Origin: Novosphingobium sp.
Lineage (GTDB): Bacteria > Pseudomonadota > Alphaproteobacteria > Sphingomonadales > Sphingomonadaceae
NCBI GenBank assembly: GCA_027490345.1
Contig: JAIXYF010000058.1
Location: forward strand, 1 to 18,092
DNA length: 18,092 bases
Direction of reading: 5' to 3'
The first letter of the stretch is position 1. The number at the start of each line of letters is the position of its first letter. Shown here one piece after another: positions 1-6,483 of the stretch. The notes under the pieces are model-generated. The model saw only the letters and a program-made list of their open reading frames with translations, was not told the DNA's origin and did no database searches. The translations under genes and the position numbers were made by a program.

Positions 1-1334
1 ACTGCGCCAAAGCCCACTTCGTTGCCAAGCTGCGCGGCCACGGTGTTCTTGGAATAGGCAAAGGCGCTGCGCACATCGATCGGCCCGGCATATGTCCCGC
101 CCGAATTGCGCGGGCTCCAGCCGTCGATGGTCACTGGCTCGTCCACCACTTTGGCATCGGGCGTATACCCGGCTTCGAGCGCGGCAAGATAGACGAAGAG
201 CTTCCACGCCGAACCCGGCTGGCGCACCGCATTCACTGCGCGGTTGTAGTTCGAGGTGACGTAATCGGTGCCGCCGATCATCGCCAGCACCGCGCCATCG
301 CGGTCAAGGCTGACCAGCGCCCCTTGCGAGCCCTTGGGCACATTGGCCTGGATCGACTCGGTCGCGGCGCGCTGGGCGGTGGGATCAAGCGTGGTCCAAA
401 CCTCGATCGGCTGATCATTGTCCGGAAGCAGGAGATCGAGCTGCGGCAGCACCCAATCGGTGAAATAGCGCGCCGAATTCTGGCCCTGCTCGGCCGCCAG
501 CTTCACGCCATTGAGATCGACCGCAGCCGCCTGCGCCGGGGTGATCTTGCCGGCATCCTGCATGGTCTGCACCACAACCTTGGCGCGGCCGACCGCAGCC
601 TTCGCATCGGCCGTGGGCGAATAGTGCGACGGCGCTTTCACCAGCCCGGCAATGATCGCCGCTTCGCCAAGGCTGAGCTGCTCGCCCGAATGGCCGAAGA
701 ACTTGCGCGCGGCGGAATCGATGCCATAGGCACCGCCGCCGAAGTAGACCTTGTTGAGATAGAGTTCGAGCACCTGGTCCTTGGAGAACTTCTGCTCGAT
801 CGCCATCGCCAGCAGCGCCTCGCGGATCTTGCGATCGAAGGTGCGGCTGTTGTTGAGGAAGATGTTGCGCGCCAGCTGCTGCGTGATCGTGGAGCCGCCC
901 TGCCGCCAGCGCCCGGTCTGGATGCGCACCATGACCGAACGCACGATGCCGATGGGATCGACGCCCCAATGATCGCGGAAGCGTCGGTCCTCGACCGAGA
1001 TCATCGCATCCTTCAGCGCCGAGGGAATCCGTTCGTAAGGCACCCAGCGCCCATAGCTTGGCCCCAGCGTGACGATTTCAGAGCCATCGCTGGCGCGGAC
1101 CACGATGGTCTGGCCGCTTTGCGAGGATTTCATCCGTTCGTAGCTGGGCAGCGATCGTTCGGTGATGAACACCGCCACGGCCAGCGCCAGCGCGCCCAGC
1201 AGCGCAAGCGCGGTGCCCCACACGAACAGGCGGCGCAGCCAGCGGCCGAGGAACGACGGCTCGCGCGGTTCCGGCGAGCGGCGCGAGGCATTGCGCTCCG
1301 GTTCGGAGCGGCGGGGAAAGTCCCGTCTGGCCAT
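1..1334 (-). CDS. Class A penicillin-binding protein, PBP1A type (3' end cut by window edge)
   Basis: Bifunctional peptidoglycan synthase: an N-terminal GT51 transglycosylase polymerises lipid II and a C-terminal transpeptidase cross-links it, on the periplasmic side of the inner membrane. The 444 visible residues show an Arg-rich cytoplasmic tail, one membrane segment at about 36-57, and the transglycosylase motif VEDRRFRDHWGVD with the catalytic Glu at 115. Further motifs are GGSTITQQLARN and, in the transpeptidase, RQPGSAWK with the nucleophile Ser375 and an SKN triad at 428-430. The KTG motif lies outside the window. The start at 1334 has a GGGAG element 14 bases upstream. An in-frame ATG at 1394 would add 20 residues but has no visible ribosome site. 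The family is certain; the exact paralogue (mrcA-like) is inferred. Confidence 0.95.
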   Translation of the reverse strand, partial: MARRDFPRRSEPERNASRRSPEPREPSFLGRWLRRLFVWGTALALLGALALAVAVFITERSLPSYERMKSSQSGQTIVVRASDGSEIVTLGPSYGRWVPYERIPSALKDAMISVEDRRFRDHWGVDPIGIVRSVMVRIQTGRWRQGGSTITQQLARNIFLNNSRTFDRKIREALLAMAIEQKFSKDQVLELYLNKVYFGGGAYGIDSAARKFFGHSGEQLSLGEAAIIAGLVKAPSHYSPTADAKAAVGRAKVVVQTMQDAGKITPAQAAAVDLNGVKLAAEQGQNSARYFTDWVLPQLDLLLPDNDQPIEVWTTLDPTAQRAATESIQANVPKGSQGALVSLDRDGAVLAMIGGTDYVTSNYNRAVNAVRQPGSAWKLFVYLAALEAGYTPDAKVVDEPVTIDGWSPRNSGGTYAGPIDVRSAFAYSKNTVAAQLGNEVGFGA

Positions 1335-1411
1335 CAGCTTTGCATCAGCTCCCACATGCGACGGCGCAACCCGTACTCCCGTTTGGGCAGCCATGCATAG
1401 GTGAATTGGAA

Positions 1412-1435
1412 CGCAGCGTTAACCCTGAAGCTGCG
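1412..1435 (-). terminator. Weak hairpin between msrB and the PBP gene
   Basis: CGCAGC at 1412-1417 pairs with GCTGCG at 1430-1435 around a 12-base loop, just after the msrB stop. There is no U-run, so this is at most a weak or Rho-assisted terminator, or an RNA 3'-end stabiliser. Confidence 0.25.
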
Positions 1436-1446
1436 ATCCTGCTGTT

Positions 1447-1845
1447 TCAATCCTCAGGCGTGAACTCCAGCGCGGCGCTGTTCATGCAATAGCGCAGGCC
1501 CGTCGGTCCCGGACCATCGGGGAACACATGGCCGAGATGCCCGTCGCAGCGCGCGCAGCGCACTTCGGTGCGGATCATGCCGTGGCTTACGTCGCGGTGT
1601 TCATCGACCGCTTCGGGCTCGACCGGCGCGGTGAAGCTGGGCCAACCCGAACCGCTTTCGAACTTGGTGGCGGATTCGAACAACGGCGCCCCGCAGCCGG
1701 CGCAGTGATACTGCCCGGTGAGCTTGTTCTTCTCATACTTGCCGGTGAAGGCGCGTTCGGTGCCGCCCTGGCGCAAGACCTGATACTGCTCGGGCGAAAG
1801 CCGGGCGCGCCACTCGGCATCGGTCAGGTTCATCTTGTCGGGCAT
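1447..1845 (-). CDS. msrB: Peptide-methionine (R)-S-oxide reductase MsrB
   Basis: Reduces methionine R-sulfoxide in oxidised proteins, using thioredoxin as the usual electron donor. At 132 residues it has normal single-domain MsrB length. Visible motifs are the zinc-binding pairs C48-x-x-C51 and C97-x-x-C100, GWPSF at 67-71, GHLGHVF and the catalytic GLRYCMN with Cys120. There is no sixth cysteine to act as a classical resolving residue, so direct reduction of the sulfenic acid by thioredoxin is a reasonable inference. No signal peptide is visible, so it is probably cytoplasmic. The ATG at 1845 is chosen because AGGAC lies 10 bases upstream; the open frame continues upstream but would overlap the NfeD gene. 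Confidence 0.97.
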   Translation of the reverse strand: MPDKMNLTDAEWRARLSPEQYQVLRQGGTERAFTGKYEKNKLTGQYHCAGCGAPLFESATKFESGSGWPSFTAPVEPEAVDEHRDVSHGMIRTEVRCARCDGHLGHVFPDGPGPTGLRYCMNSAALEFTPED

Positions 1846-1928
1846 GATTCGGATTGTCCTGTCTCGGGGAGGAAAACGGATTTCTGCGCGGGATATGGGT
1901 TTGCCTCGGCCACTCGGCAAGCGGGGCT

Positions 1929-2378
1929 TCAGTGCAAGTGTTCCACCACCAGCACGGTGCCTTCGGCGCCGGTCACGCGCATCCGGGTGCCGGGCTGGGC
2001 ATCGGGGCCGCGCGCCAGCCATTCGGTATCGCCGTGGCGCACGCGCCCGCTGCCGCCTTCGATGACATGGGTGACCAGCACGCTCTGGCCGACGATCTGG
2101 CCGCCCCGGTCATTCAGCAGGGGGTCTGCGCTGGCCACCGGATGGCGCAGCATCCAGCGCCGCCCCGCTGCCACAGCCAGCGCACACAGTACCACGAACA
2201 GCACAATCTCAGCTTCCAGCCCGATGGGCATGGCCGCAGACACCAGCCCGGTGAGGAGCGCCGCAGCCGCCAGCCAGATCAGGAAATAGCCCGGCGCGAC
2301 AATTTCGGCGATGGCCAGCGCCACGCCCAGCGCCATCCAGCCCCAATGAAGACCGAAAAGCTCGCTCAGCAGCGCCAC
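1929..2378 (-). CDS. NfeD-like membrane protein, QmcA partner
   Basis: Short NfeD-family protein of 149 residues: about three N-terminal membrane segments (roughly 12-28, 31-50 and 56-72), then a soluble OB-fold-like domain at about 88-147 containing GQIVGQSVLV and GTRMRVTGAEGTVLVVE. NfeD proteins are almost always encoded beside SPFH/stomatin-type proteins and are thought to bind them in membrane microdomains; the molecular activity is poorly defined. The start is a GTG. Its ribosome site AGGG overlaps the last codons and stop of the upstream qmcA, with 4 bases between the genes, which indicates translational coupling. It lacks the ClpP-like protease domain of long NfeD proteins. Confidence 0.92.
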   Translation of the reverse strand: MALLSELFGLHWGWMALGVALAIAEIVAPGYFLIWLAAAALLTGLVSAAMPIGLEAEIVLFVVLCALAVAAGRRWMLRHPVASADPLLNDRGGQIVGQSVLVTHVIEGGSGRVRHGDTEWLARGPDAQPGTRMRVTGAEGTVLVVEHLH

Positions 2379-2382
2379 GGGA

Positions 2383-3366
2383 TCAGCCCTGCACCGGCGG
2401 CGGCGGGGTCGGCACCACGCGCGGCACGCGCGGGCTGGCGGGAGGTTGCGGCGAACCGGGCCGCGGGCTCAGCGCATCGCCCAGCAGATCGCCGATTCCG
2501 CCCAGCGCGCCCACCAGCTGCGTTGCCTCGATCGGGAACAGGATCGTCTTGGCGTTGGGCGATGTGGCAAACTCCTTCACCGCTTCCACGTATTTCTGTG
2601 CGATGAAATAGTTCAGCGCCTGCGTGCCGGACGAGGCAATCGCATCCGAAACCACCGCCGTCGCGCGCGCTTCGGCTTCTGCCGAACGCTCGCGCGCTTC
2701 GGCATCGCGGAAGGCGGCTTCGCGGCGCCCTTCGGACTCGAGGATCTGCGCCTGCTTCTGCCCCTCAGCCTTGAGAATTTCTGAGGCGCGCGAGCCTTCG
2801 GCCTCAAGAATCTGCGCCCGCTTCTCGCGCTCGGCCTTCATCTGTCGGGCCATCGCGTTGGAAATATCGGCTGGCGGGCGGATGTCCTTGATTTCGACCC
2901 GGACGATCTTCAGCCCCCAGGGCGAGGTGGCGTGATCGACCACGGCCAGCAAACGCGCATTGATCTCGTCGCGCTTCGAAAGCGTCTCGTCGAGGTCCAT
3001 CGAGCCCATCACCGTGCGCAAGTTGGTCGTCGTCAGCTGCATGATCGCGACATAGAGGTTGGAAACCTCATACGCCGCCTTGCCGGCATCGAGCACCTGA
3101 AAGAACACGATGGCATCAACGCCGACCATCGCGTTGTCGCGCGTGATGATTTCCTGCCCCGGAATATCGAGCACCTGCTCCATCATGTTCACCTTGTGAC
3201 CGACCCGGTCGATGAACGGCACGATGAAATGAAGCCCCGGCTGGGCGGCAAGCGCATAGCGGCCGAGCCGTTCGATCGTATAGACATGGCCCTGCCGCAC
3301 CACGCGGATGCCCGTGGCCATATAGACCACCGCCAGACCCACGATCAGGATCAGCACTGCTTCCAC
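2383..3366 (-). CDS. qmcA: SPFH/stomatin-family protein QmcA
   Basis: Membrane-anchored SPFH (prohibitin-homology) scaffold protein. It closely resembles E. coli QmcA over most of its length, for example in NMMEQVLDIPGQE, GSMDLDETLS, INARLL and the Ala/Glu-rich coiled-coil stretch with repeated ILEAEG/ILKAEG/ILESEG units and ARERSAEAEARAT. One N-terminal membrane segment covers about residues 3-19. The C terminus is a Pro-rich tail (about the last 30 residues). QmcA proteins form large oligomers and associate with membrane proteases such as FtsH; that role here is by homology. The start is taken as the GTG at 3366, because AAAGGA lies 6 bases before it; a TTG at 3381 would put this ribosome site inside the gene. 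It is directly followed by its NfeD partner. Confidence 0.95.
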   Translation of the reverse strand: MEAVLILIVGLAVVYMATGIRVVRQGHVYTIERLGRYALAAQPGLHFIVPFIDRVGHKVNMMEQVLDIPGQEIITRDNAMVGVDAIVFFQVLDAGKAAYEVSNLYVAIMQLTTTNLRTVMGSMDLDETLSKRDEINARLLAVVDHATSPWGLKIVRVEIKDIRPPADISNAMARQMKAEREKRAQILEAEGSRASEILKAEGQKQAQILESEGRREAAFRDAEARERSAEAEARATAVVSDAIASSGTQALNYFIAQKYVEAVKEFATSPNAKTILFPIEATQLVGALGGIGDLLGDALSPRPGSPQPPASPRVPRVVPTPPPPVQG

Positions 3367-3403
3367 GTCTTGTCCTTTCAAGCCAGAATAATGATCGCAA
3401 TTT

Positions 3404-3417
3404 ACCGCATATGCGGT
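3404..3417. promoter_or_regulatory. Perfect 14-bp palindrome upstream of qmcA
   Basis: ACCGCATATGCGGT is a perfect palindrome. It sits between the stop of the upstream secreted-protein gene and the qmcA start, about 38 bases before the qmcA GTG. It could be a protein-binding site or a small hairpin. On the leftward transcript it is followed by AAATT rather than a U-run, so it is not a good terminator. The function is unknown. Confidence 0.3.
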
Positions 3418-3420
3418 GTT

Positions 3421-4140
3421 TTAGTAGTGCGATTTCGCATCCGGAGCGGCCAGATCATAGCAATGCGCGATGTCGTAGTTGGCCACGCCGCCGGGGCGGC
3501 TGGCCTCTTCGTTGCGAATCGCATCCCGCGCGGCGCCAAGGGCGGCATCCGCCTCGTCGCCGCTCTTGCCCCTGGCAAGGAAGGCGGATCGGGCGCGTGA
3601 GCCAAGCACTTGCGCCAGCGTTTGCAGATCGCGTGAGGCATTGCCTTGGCCAGCGCCTTGCGGCTCTTTGGCGCGCTCCTCTTCCCATGCCAGCGTCAGG
3701 ATCGCGGCGCATTGGGCAAGATCCGGCGTCTGCAGCGGGGGCACTGCGGCATCGAGCCGGGTGAGGCAGGGCCGCACTTCTGCGGCAAGCTGGGTATCGG
3801 GATTGGCCGCGGCGCGGCGCTGCATCGCGGTCACTTCGGCCACCAGCAGATCGCGCACGGCAACCTGCGTCATGCCGCCCTGCTCAACCGCTCGCGCGCC
3901 GACATCGGCAAAGAAGCGCTTGCCGCGCACGGCCATCGGCGGCAGCGCCAGCGCGGCGGCGCTGCCGCGCGTTTGTTCGGAGGCAGCAATGGCGAAGGCA
4001 GCGGCACAATGGAGATCGGCTTGCAGATCAGCCGCGAGTGCTGGGTCTGGGGCAGCGGGCGGCGCGGCCACCAGCGGTGAAGCAAGCAGCGCCAGGATCA
4101 GCGCGGCGGCGGAGAGGAAACGCAGCATCGGCATCAGCAT
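3421..4140 (-). CDS. Secreted four-cysteine protein of unknown function
   Basis: I do not recognise a named family. The 239-residue product starts with a clear Sec signal peptide (hydrophobic stretch at 6-24, likely cut after SPLVA, about residue 25), so it is probably periplasmic. The rest is Ala-rich and predicted helical, with exactly four cysteines at 45, 125, 144 and 227, which suggests two disulfides. Two segments look alike: LHCAAAFAIAASEQ (43-56) and AQCAAILTLAWEEE (142-155), each a Cys-Ala-Ala helix ending in acidic residues, so an internal duplication is possible. The start at 4140 is supported by GGGGG 7 bases upstream; in-frame ATGs at 4134 and 4128 are alternatives. It lies 54 bases before qmcA and may share a transcript with it. 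Confidence 0.8.
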   Translation of the reverse strand: MLMPMLRFLSAAALILALLASPLVAAPPAAPDPALAADLQADLHCAAAFAIAASEQTRGSAAALALPPMAVRGKRFFADVGARAVEQGGMTQVAVRDLLVAEVTAMQRRAAANPDTQLAAEVRPCLTRLDAAVPPLQTPDLAQCAAILTLAWEEERAKEPQGAGQGNASRDLQTLAQVLGSRARSAFLARGKSGDEADAALGAARDAIRNEEASRPGGVANYDIAHCYDLAAPDAKSHY

Positions 4141-4198
4141 AGGCGCACCCCCGCCGGGCGTCAGCAGCAAAAGACTAGCGTGCAAAAAGCAGGGGCGC

Positions 4199-4243
4199 AA
4201 AAAAACGGCTGCGGGCAGCCATGGATGACTGGTCCGCAGCCGT
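4199..4243 (-). terminator. Strong intrinsic terminator for the CC_3452-like gene
   Basis: On the leftward strand a perfect 10-bp GC-rich stem (ACGGCTGCGG at 4205-4214 pairs with CCGCAGCCGT at 4234-4243) with a 19-base loop is followed directly by seven U residues (the A-run at 4199-4205 on the plus strand). It lies about 80 bases after the stop of the gene ending at 4324. It separates that gene from the downstream secreted-protein and qmcA unit, whose promoter must therefore lie within about 4141-4200. Confidence 0.9.
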
Positions 4244-4323
4244 ATAAGGGGCGCGCCTGTTTCGGGTGTGGGTGGAAGGCGCGCGCTGAAGAGCCGGTTG
4301 AAAACGGATAGGATGGGCGGCGA

Positions 4324-4674
4324 TCAGGCCTTGGGCGTGTTGCAGCGGGCGATATCTTCGGCCGCGAGTTCACCCTTGGGTGTGGCGAAGCGGCTGACCT
4401 GGCCCACCTTGGCGGCGAGCTTGGTGCACACGACGACCGGGCGGGCGCTGTCCTGCGCGGCAGAGCATTCCGCCCCGGCGCAGTTCCACAGCACATCGCC
4501 GAGCATGAGCTTGGCAGGCTTGGCAATCGGCGCGGTGAGCGTGGCCGAATAATAGGCATTGCCGCTGGCGGCCTGGGCCGGCGTGGCGGTGGCCGTGAAC
4601 GTGGCGGCCGTGCCGACCAGCGCGAGAATGGCCGGGAAAAGCTGGGCGAGCAGGCTGTTGCGGCTGGCAATCAT
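4324..4674 (-). CDS. CC_3452-like small secreted protein
   Basis: Small exported protein of 116 residues with a signal peptide of about 35 residues ending TPAQA. The mature part has YYSATLTAP, LWNCAGAECSA, RPVVVCTKLAAKVGQVSRF and a C-terminal IARCN, with four cysteines at 65, 70, 83 and 111. This pattern matches the alphaproteobacterial CC_3452 family as I remember it; the function is unknown. The ribosome site AAGGGG lies 7 bases before the ATG. The gene diverges from the HxlR regulator across a region with a strong palindrome, so it is a plausible target of that regulator. An intrinsic terminator follows it. The family name is from recall and should be confirmed by profile search. Confidence 0.82.
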   Translation of the reverse strand: MIASRNSLLAQLFPAILALVGTAATFTATATPAQAASGNAYYSATLTAPIAKPAKLMLGDVLWNCAGAECSAAQDSARPVVVCTKLAAKVGQVSRFATPKGELAAEDIARCNTPKA

Positions 4675-4802
4675 GGTATTTCCCCTTGGTCTTGTCTGAC
4701 GAATACATGCCCGGAAACGGCGGGGTTGGCGGCTTGGACCCTGGCTTGCGGCGCTGGCCCGGACCGCCTGGTGGAGAGGATGCGATTTCCGTTGCGAATC
4801 GA

Positions 4803-4831
4803 TACCTAGTTTATTAGGTTTCGAGTTGCAA
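4803..4831 (-). promoter_or_regulatory. Candidate sigma70-type promoter for the CC_3452-like gene
   Basis: On the leftward strand TTGCAA (4831-4826) and TAGGTA (4808-4803) are separated by 17 bases, a reasonable -35/-10 pair. The -35 hexamer is the centre of the 22-bp palindrome at 4818-4839, so a protein bound there would block this promoter. The 5' leader would be about 120 bases. Assignment is by pattern only. Confidence 0.4.
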
Positions 4832-4839
4832 CTAGAAAC
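4818..4839. promoter_or_regulatory. 22-bp near-perfect palindrome, likely HxlR-family operator
   Basis: The core AGTTGCAACT (4824-4833) is a perfect palindrome flanked by GTTTC on the left and GAAAC on the right. Over 22 bases only the symmetric pair 4823/4834 fails to match. A nested inverted repeat, CTAGTT at 4806-4811 and AACTAG at 4830-4835, overlaps it. The site is 25 bases upstream of the HxlR start and in the divergent intergenic region. HxlR proteins are dimeric winged-helix factors that often bind such sites next to their own gene, so autoregulation and control of the divergent gene are inferred. Confidence 0.6.
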
Positions 4840-4863
4840 TTACATTGCCCCGCAGATTGAGGT

Positions 4864-5376
4864 ATGTCACAAAGCGTCATGGGAAAACTTCGAGAGTCTC
4901 TCGCCGATCTTGCCGTTTGCGGCCTTCCGAGCGCGCTTGAGGCGATGGGGGAACGCTGGTCGTTCATGATCCTGCGCGCCTCGTTCAATGGCGTCTGCCA
5001 TTTCGAGGAATTTCTCGAAGTGCTGGGCATCGCCCGCAACATCCTCTCCAACCGGCTCTCCCGGCTGGTGGAAGCTGGCATCCTGAAGCGCGAGCACTGC
5101 GCCGATGATCGCCGCCGCATCGAATACCGGCTGACTCCCAAGGGCATGGACCTGCTGCCCGCCATGCTCGCGCTGCGCCAGTGGGGCGAAAAGTGGGCGA
5201 TGAACGTTCCGGCCAATCCCGTGCTGTGCGACAGCCGCGATGGCATGCCGATCCTGCCGATCACGATCCGCGCACATGATGATCGGGTGCTGGGCGGGGC
5301 GGATCTCACGTGGCGCGAATGGTCCGATATCGAAGCTGGCAAGCCAGCACCCACGACGATCCGGGCTGCAACCTGA
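4864..5376 (+). CDS. HxlR-family winged-helix transcriptional regulator
   Basis: Dimeric DNA-binding regulator of the MarR-related HxlR family, 170 residues. The HxlR domain spans about 19-110: it begins CGLPSALEAMGERWSFMILR, continues with the recognition-helix region GIARNILSNRLSRLVEAGILKRE and the wing DDRRRIEYRLTPKG, and ends LLALRQWGEKW. The C-terminal extension (about 111-170) has no recognised domain. Cys19 is at the position of the redox- or aldehyde-sensing N-terminal cysteine found in some HxlR proteins; Cys45, Cys79 and Cys122 are also present. Redox sensing is only a possibility. The gene diverges from the CC_3452-like gene and carries the palindrome 25 bases upstream. A second Met six codons in is an alternative start. 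Confidence 0.93.
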   Translation: MSQSVMGKLRESLADLAVCGLPSALEAMGERWSFMILRASFNGVCHFEEFLEVLGIARNILSNRLSRLVEAGILKREHCADDRRRIEYRLTPKGMDLLPAMLALRQWGEKWAMNVPANPVLCDSRDGMPILPITIRAHDDRVLGGADLTWREWSDIEAGKPAPTTIRAAT

Positions 5377-5399
5377 AAAACCGGGCCTGAAAAAGCGGG
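5372..5399. repeat. Two tandem 14-bp repeats at the end of the HxlR gene
   Basis: CCTGAAAAACCGGG (5372-5385) is followed at once by CCTGAAAAAGCGGG (5386-5399), with one mismatch. The first copy overlaps the stop codon of the HxlR gene. The rest of the 164-base gap up to the UrcA-family stop holds no convincing terminator; AACCGG (5379-5384) can pair with CCGGTT (5412-5417), but over a long loop. Confidence 0.55.
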
Positions 5400-5540
5400 C
5401 CGCCGCCTGACCGGTTCCGGGGGCAGAACCATGGGTCTGGCGGCGACCCTAACCGTCGGCAGCGGCTGGGACTGGAAGCCGGCTGCATCACACGTCTGGG
5501 CAAGTGTCGTAAGGCAGGGATTGCAGGGTTTGGGCCGGGT

Positions 5541-5888
5541 TCAGCGCGCGGCAACCTGCACCGCGCTCATGGCCGCGCCGCGATTGGCCATCGTGCGCTG
5601 CGCGGATTGCAGCGCATCCCGGTAGCAGCGGCGCGCTTCCATGGCTTCGGTCAGCGGGTGCGGGCCGTAGTTGGCTTCGCACACGGCCGCGGCGGCGCGG
5701 CGCAGACGGGCATCGAACTTGGCCTGACCAGTGGCGGTCGAGAGGTCGAGATCGGCATAACCGACCATGCGGTGCCGCACTTCGCTCTCTGCCTGCGCCG
5801 GGGTAGCGGCAGTTGGGCTGGCCAGAGCCGGCTGGGCGGCAAGAGCGAGGCTGGCAAGGCTGGCGGCGATCAGGGTGTTCTTCAGCAT
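5541..5888 (-). CDS. UrcA-family small secreted protein
   Basis: Exported protein of 115 residues belonging to the UrcA family, common in sphingomonads and other alphaproteobacteria, function unknown. A signal peptide of about 23 residues ends QPALA. The core has the family pattern: YADLDLSTATGQAKFDARLRR at 44-64 (Tyr-x-Asp-Leu-Asp-Leu then a Gly), then AAAVC with Cys70, and a second cysteine, Cys88, in ARRCYRDAL; these two probably form a disulfide. The start at 5888 is fixed by AAAGGA 7 bases upstream; the frame stays open further upstream only because of base composition. Together with the CC_3452-like gene it makes two small Cys-containing exported proteins either side of the HxlR regulator. 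Confidence 0.9.
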   Translation of the reverse strand: MLKNTLIAASLASLALAAQPALASPTAATPAQAESEVRHRMVGYADLDLSTATGQAKFDARLRRAAAAVCEANYGPHPLTEAMEARRCYRDALQSAQRTMANRGAAMSAVQVAAR

Positions 5889-6167
5889 GGCATTATCCTT
5901 TGGTAGGGCTCGATAGGATGCCGGGTCGCTGCGGGCGGCCTGGCGGGGAAAGCGGTGGTCGGGCTGGCTGGTCCGGGGTTCGGGGCCTTGCCACCGCCGC
6001 ATGGCCATCCTGCTAGGGGATCGGCGGGGCGGCTGCGCGCGGTGCTCGACCGGTCCGCCCGCCGCGCCGACCAACGGTCCGCCCGCCCGACGAACTGCCG
6101 ATCCCGGTCCACGAGCGACAATCCCGCGTTCCCGTGATGCCTTTCGCTGGGGCCATGCTTCCCGCGC
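5889..6167. other. Divergent intergenic region with a 13-bp direct repeat
   Basis: This 279-base region separates the leftward UrcA-family gene from the rightward small membrane protein gene and must hold both promoters, but I cannot assign clear -35/-10 boxes. It contains CGGTCCGCCCGCC twice (6051-6063 and 6075-6087), 24 bases apart. Rightward and leftward open frames across it look like composition effects without ribosome sites. Confidence 0.45.
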
Positions 6168-6473
6168 GTGACACGGCGCATCGCGGCGCCTATTCATGCC
6201 GCCAGAATGGCGATTCTGATTATCTTCCTGCTCGGTATCGGCAATTTCGCCCTGCACCGGGCGATCATGGACAGCGGCCATCCCCTGCTCGATCAGATGC
6301 CGTGGTTCTATCACGCGCTCAGCAGCCGCCTTTCACTGGTGGTCGAATTTCTGATGCTGGTGGGCGGGTTGCTGCTTGCGTCCGAAGGGATCGTGTGGGG
6401 CGCGCTGGGCTATCTCGCCTACAGTCTGCTCAATGCGATTTCGGCCTGGCTGATCCTGTCAGGCCGGGTCTAG
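6168..6473 (+). CDS. Small membrane protein of unknown function
   Basis: A 101-residue protein with a basic N terminus (TRR, AAR) and about three membrane segments, near residues 14-30, 54-72 and 75-97. I recognise no family. The segment between the first two helices carries HRAIMDSGHPLLDQMPWFYHAL, which would sit outside the helices. The start is a GTG; an ATG at 6207 would begin directly at the first helix and give 88 residues. Neither has a clear ribosome site, and the basic N-terminal residues favour the GTG. The stop is 10 bases before the metallophosphoesterase start, so the two are very likely co-transcribed and may work together. Confidence 0.72.
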   Translation: MTRRIAAPIHAARMAILIIFLLGIGNFALHRAIMDSGHPLLDQMPWFYHALSSRLSLVVEFLMLVGGLLLASEGIVWGALGYLAYSLLNAISAWLILSGRV

Positions 6474-6483
6474 GGCCGCCAGT

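Noticed and set aside
324..1400. 358-codon rightward open frame over the PBP gene
   Set aside because: The leftward frame encodes clear transglycosylase and transpeptidase motifs. The rightward product is low-complexity and Arg-rich with no ribosome site.
1854..2606. 250-codon rightward open frame over the NfeD and qmcA genes
   Set aside because: The leftward genes have strong family matches and coupled ribosome sites; the rightward product is repetitive in His, Arg and Ala.
5379..5417. AACCGG/CCGGTT pairing as a terminator between the HxlR and UrcA-family genes
   Set aside because: Only 6 bp over a 27-base loop and no U-run, too weak to call.
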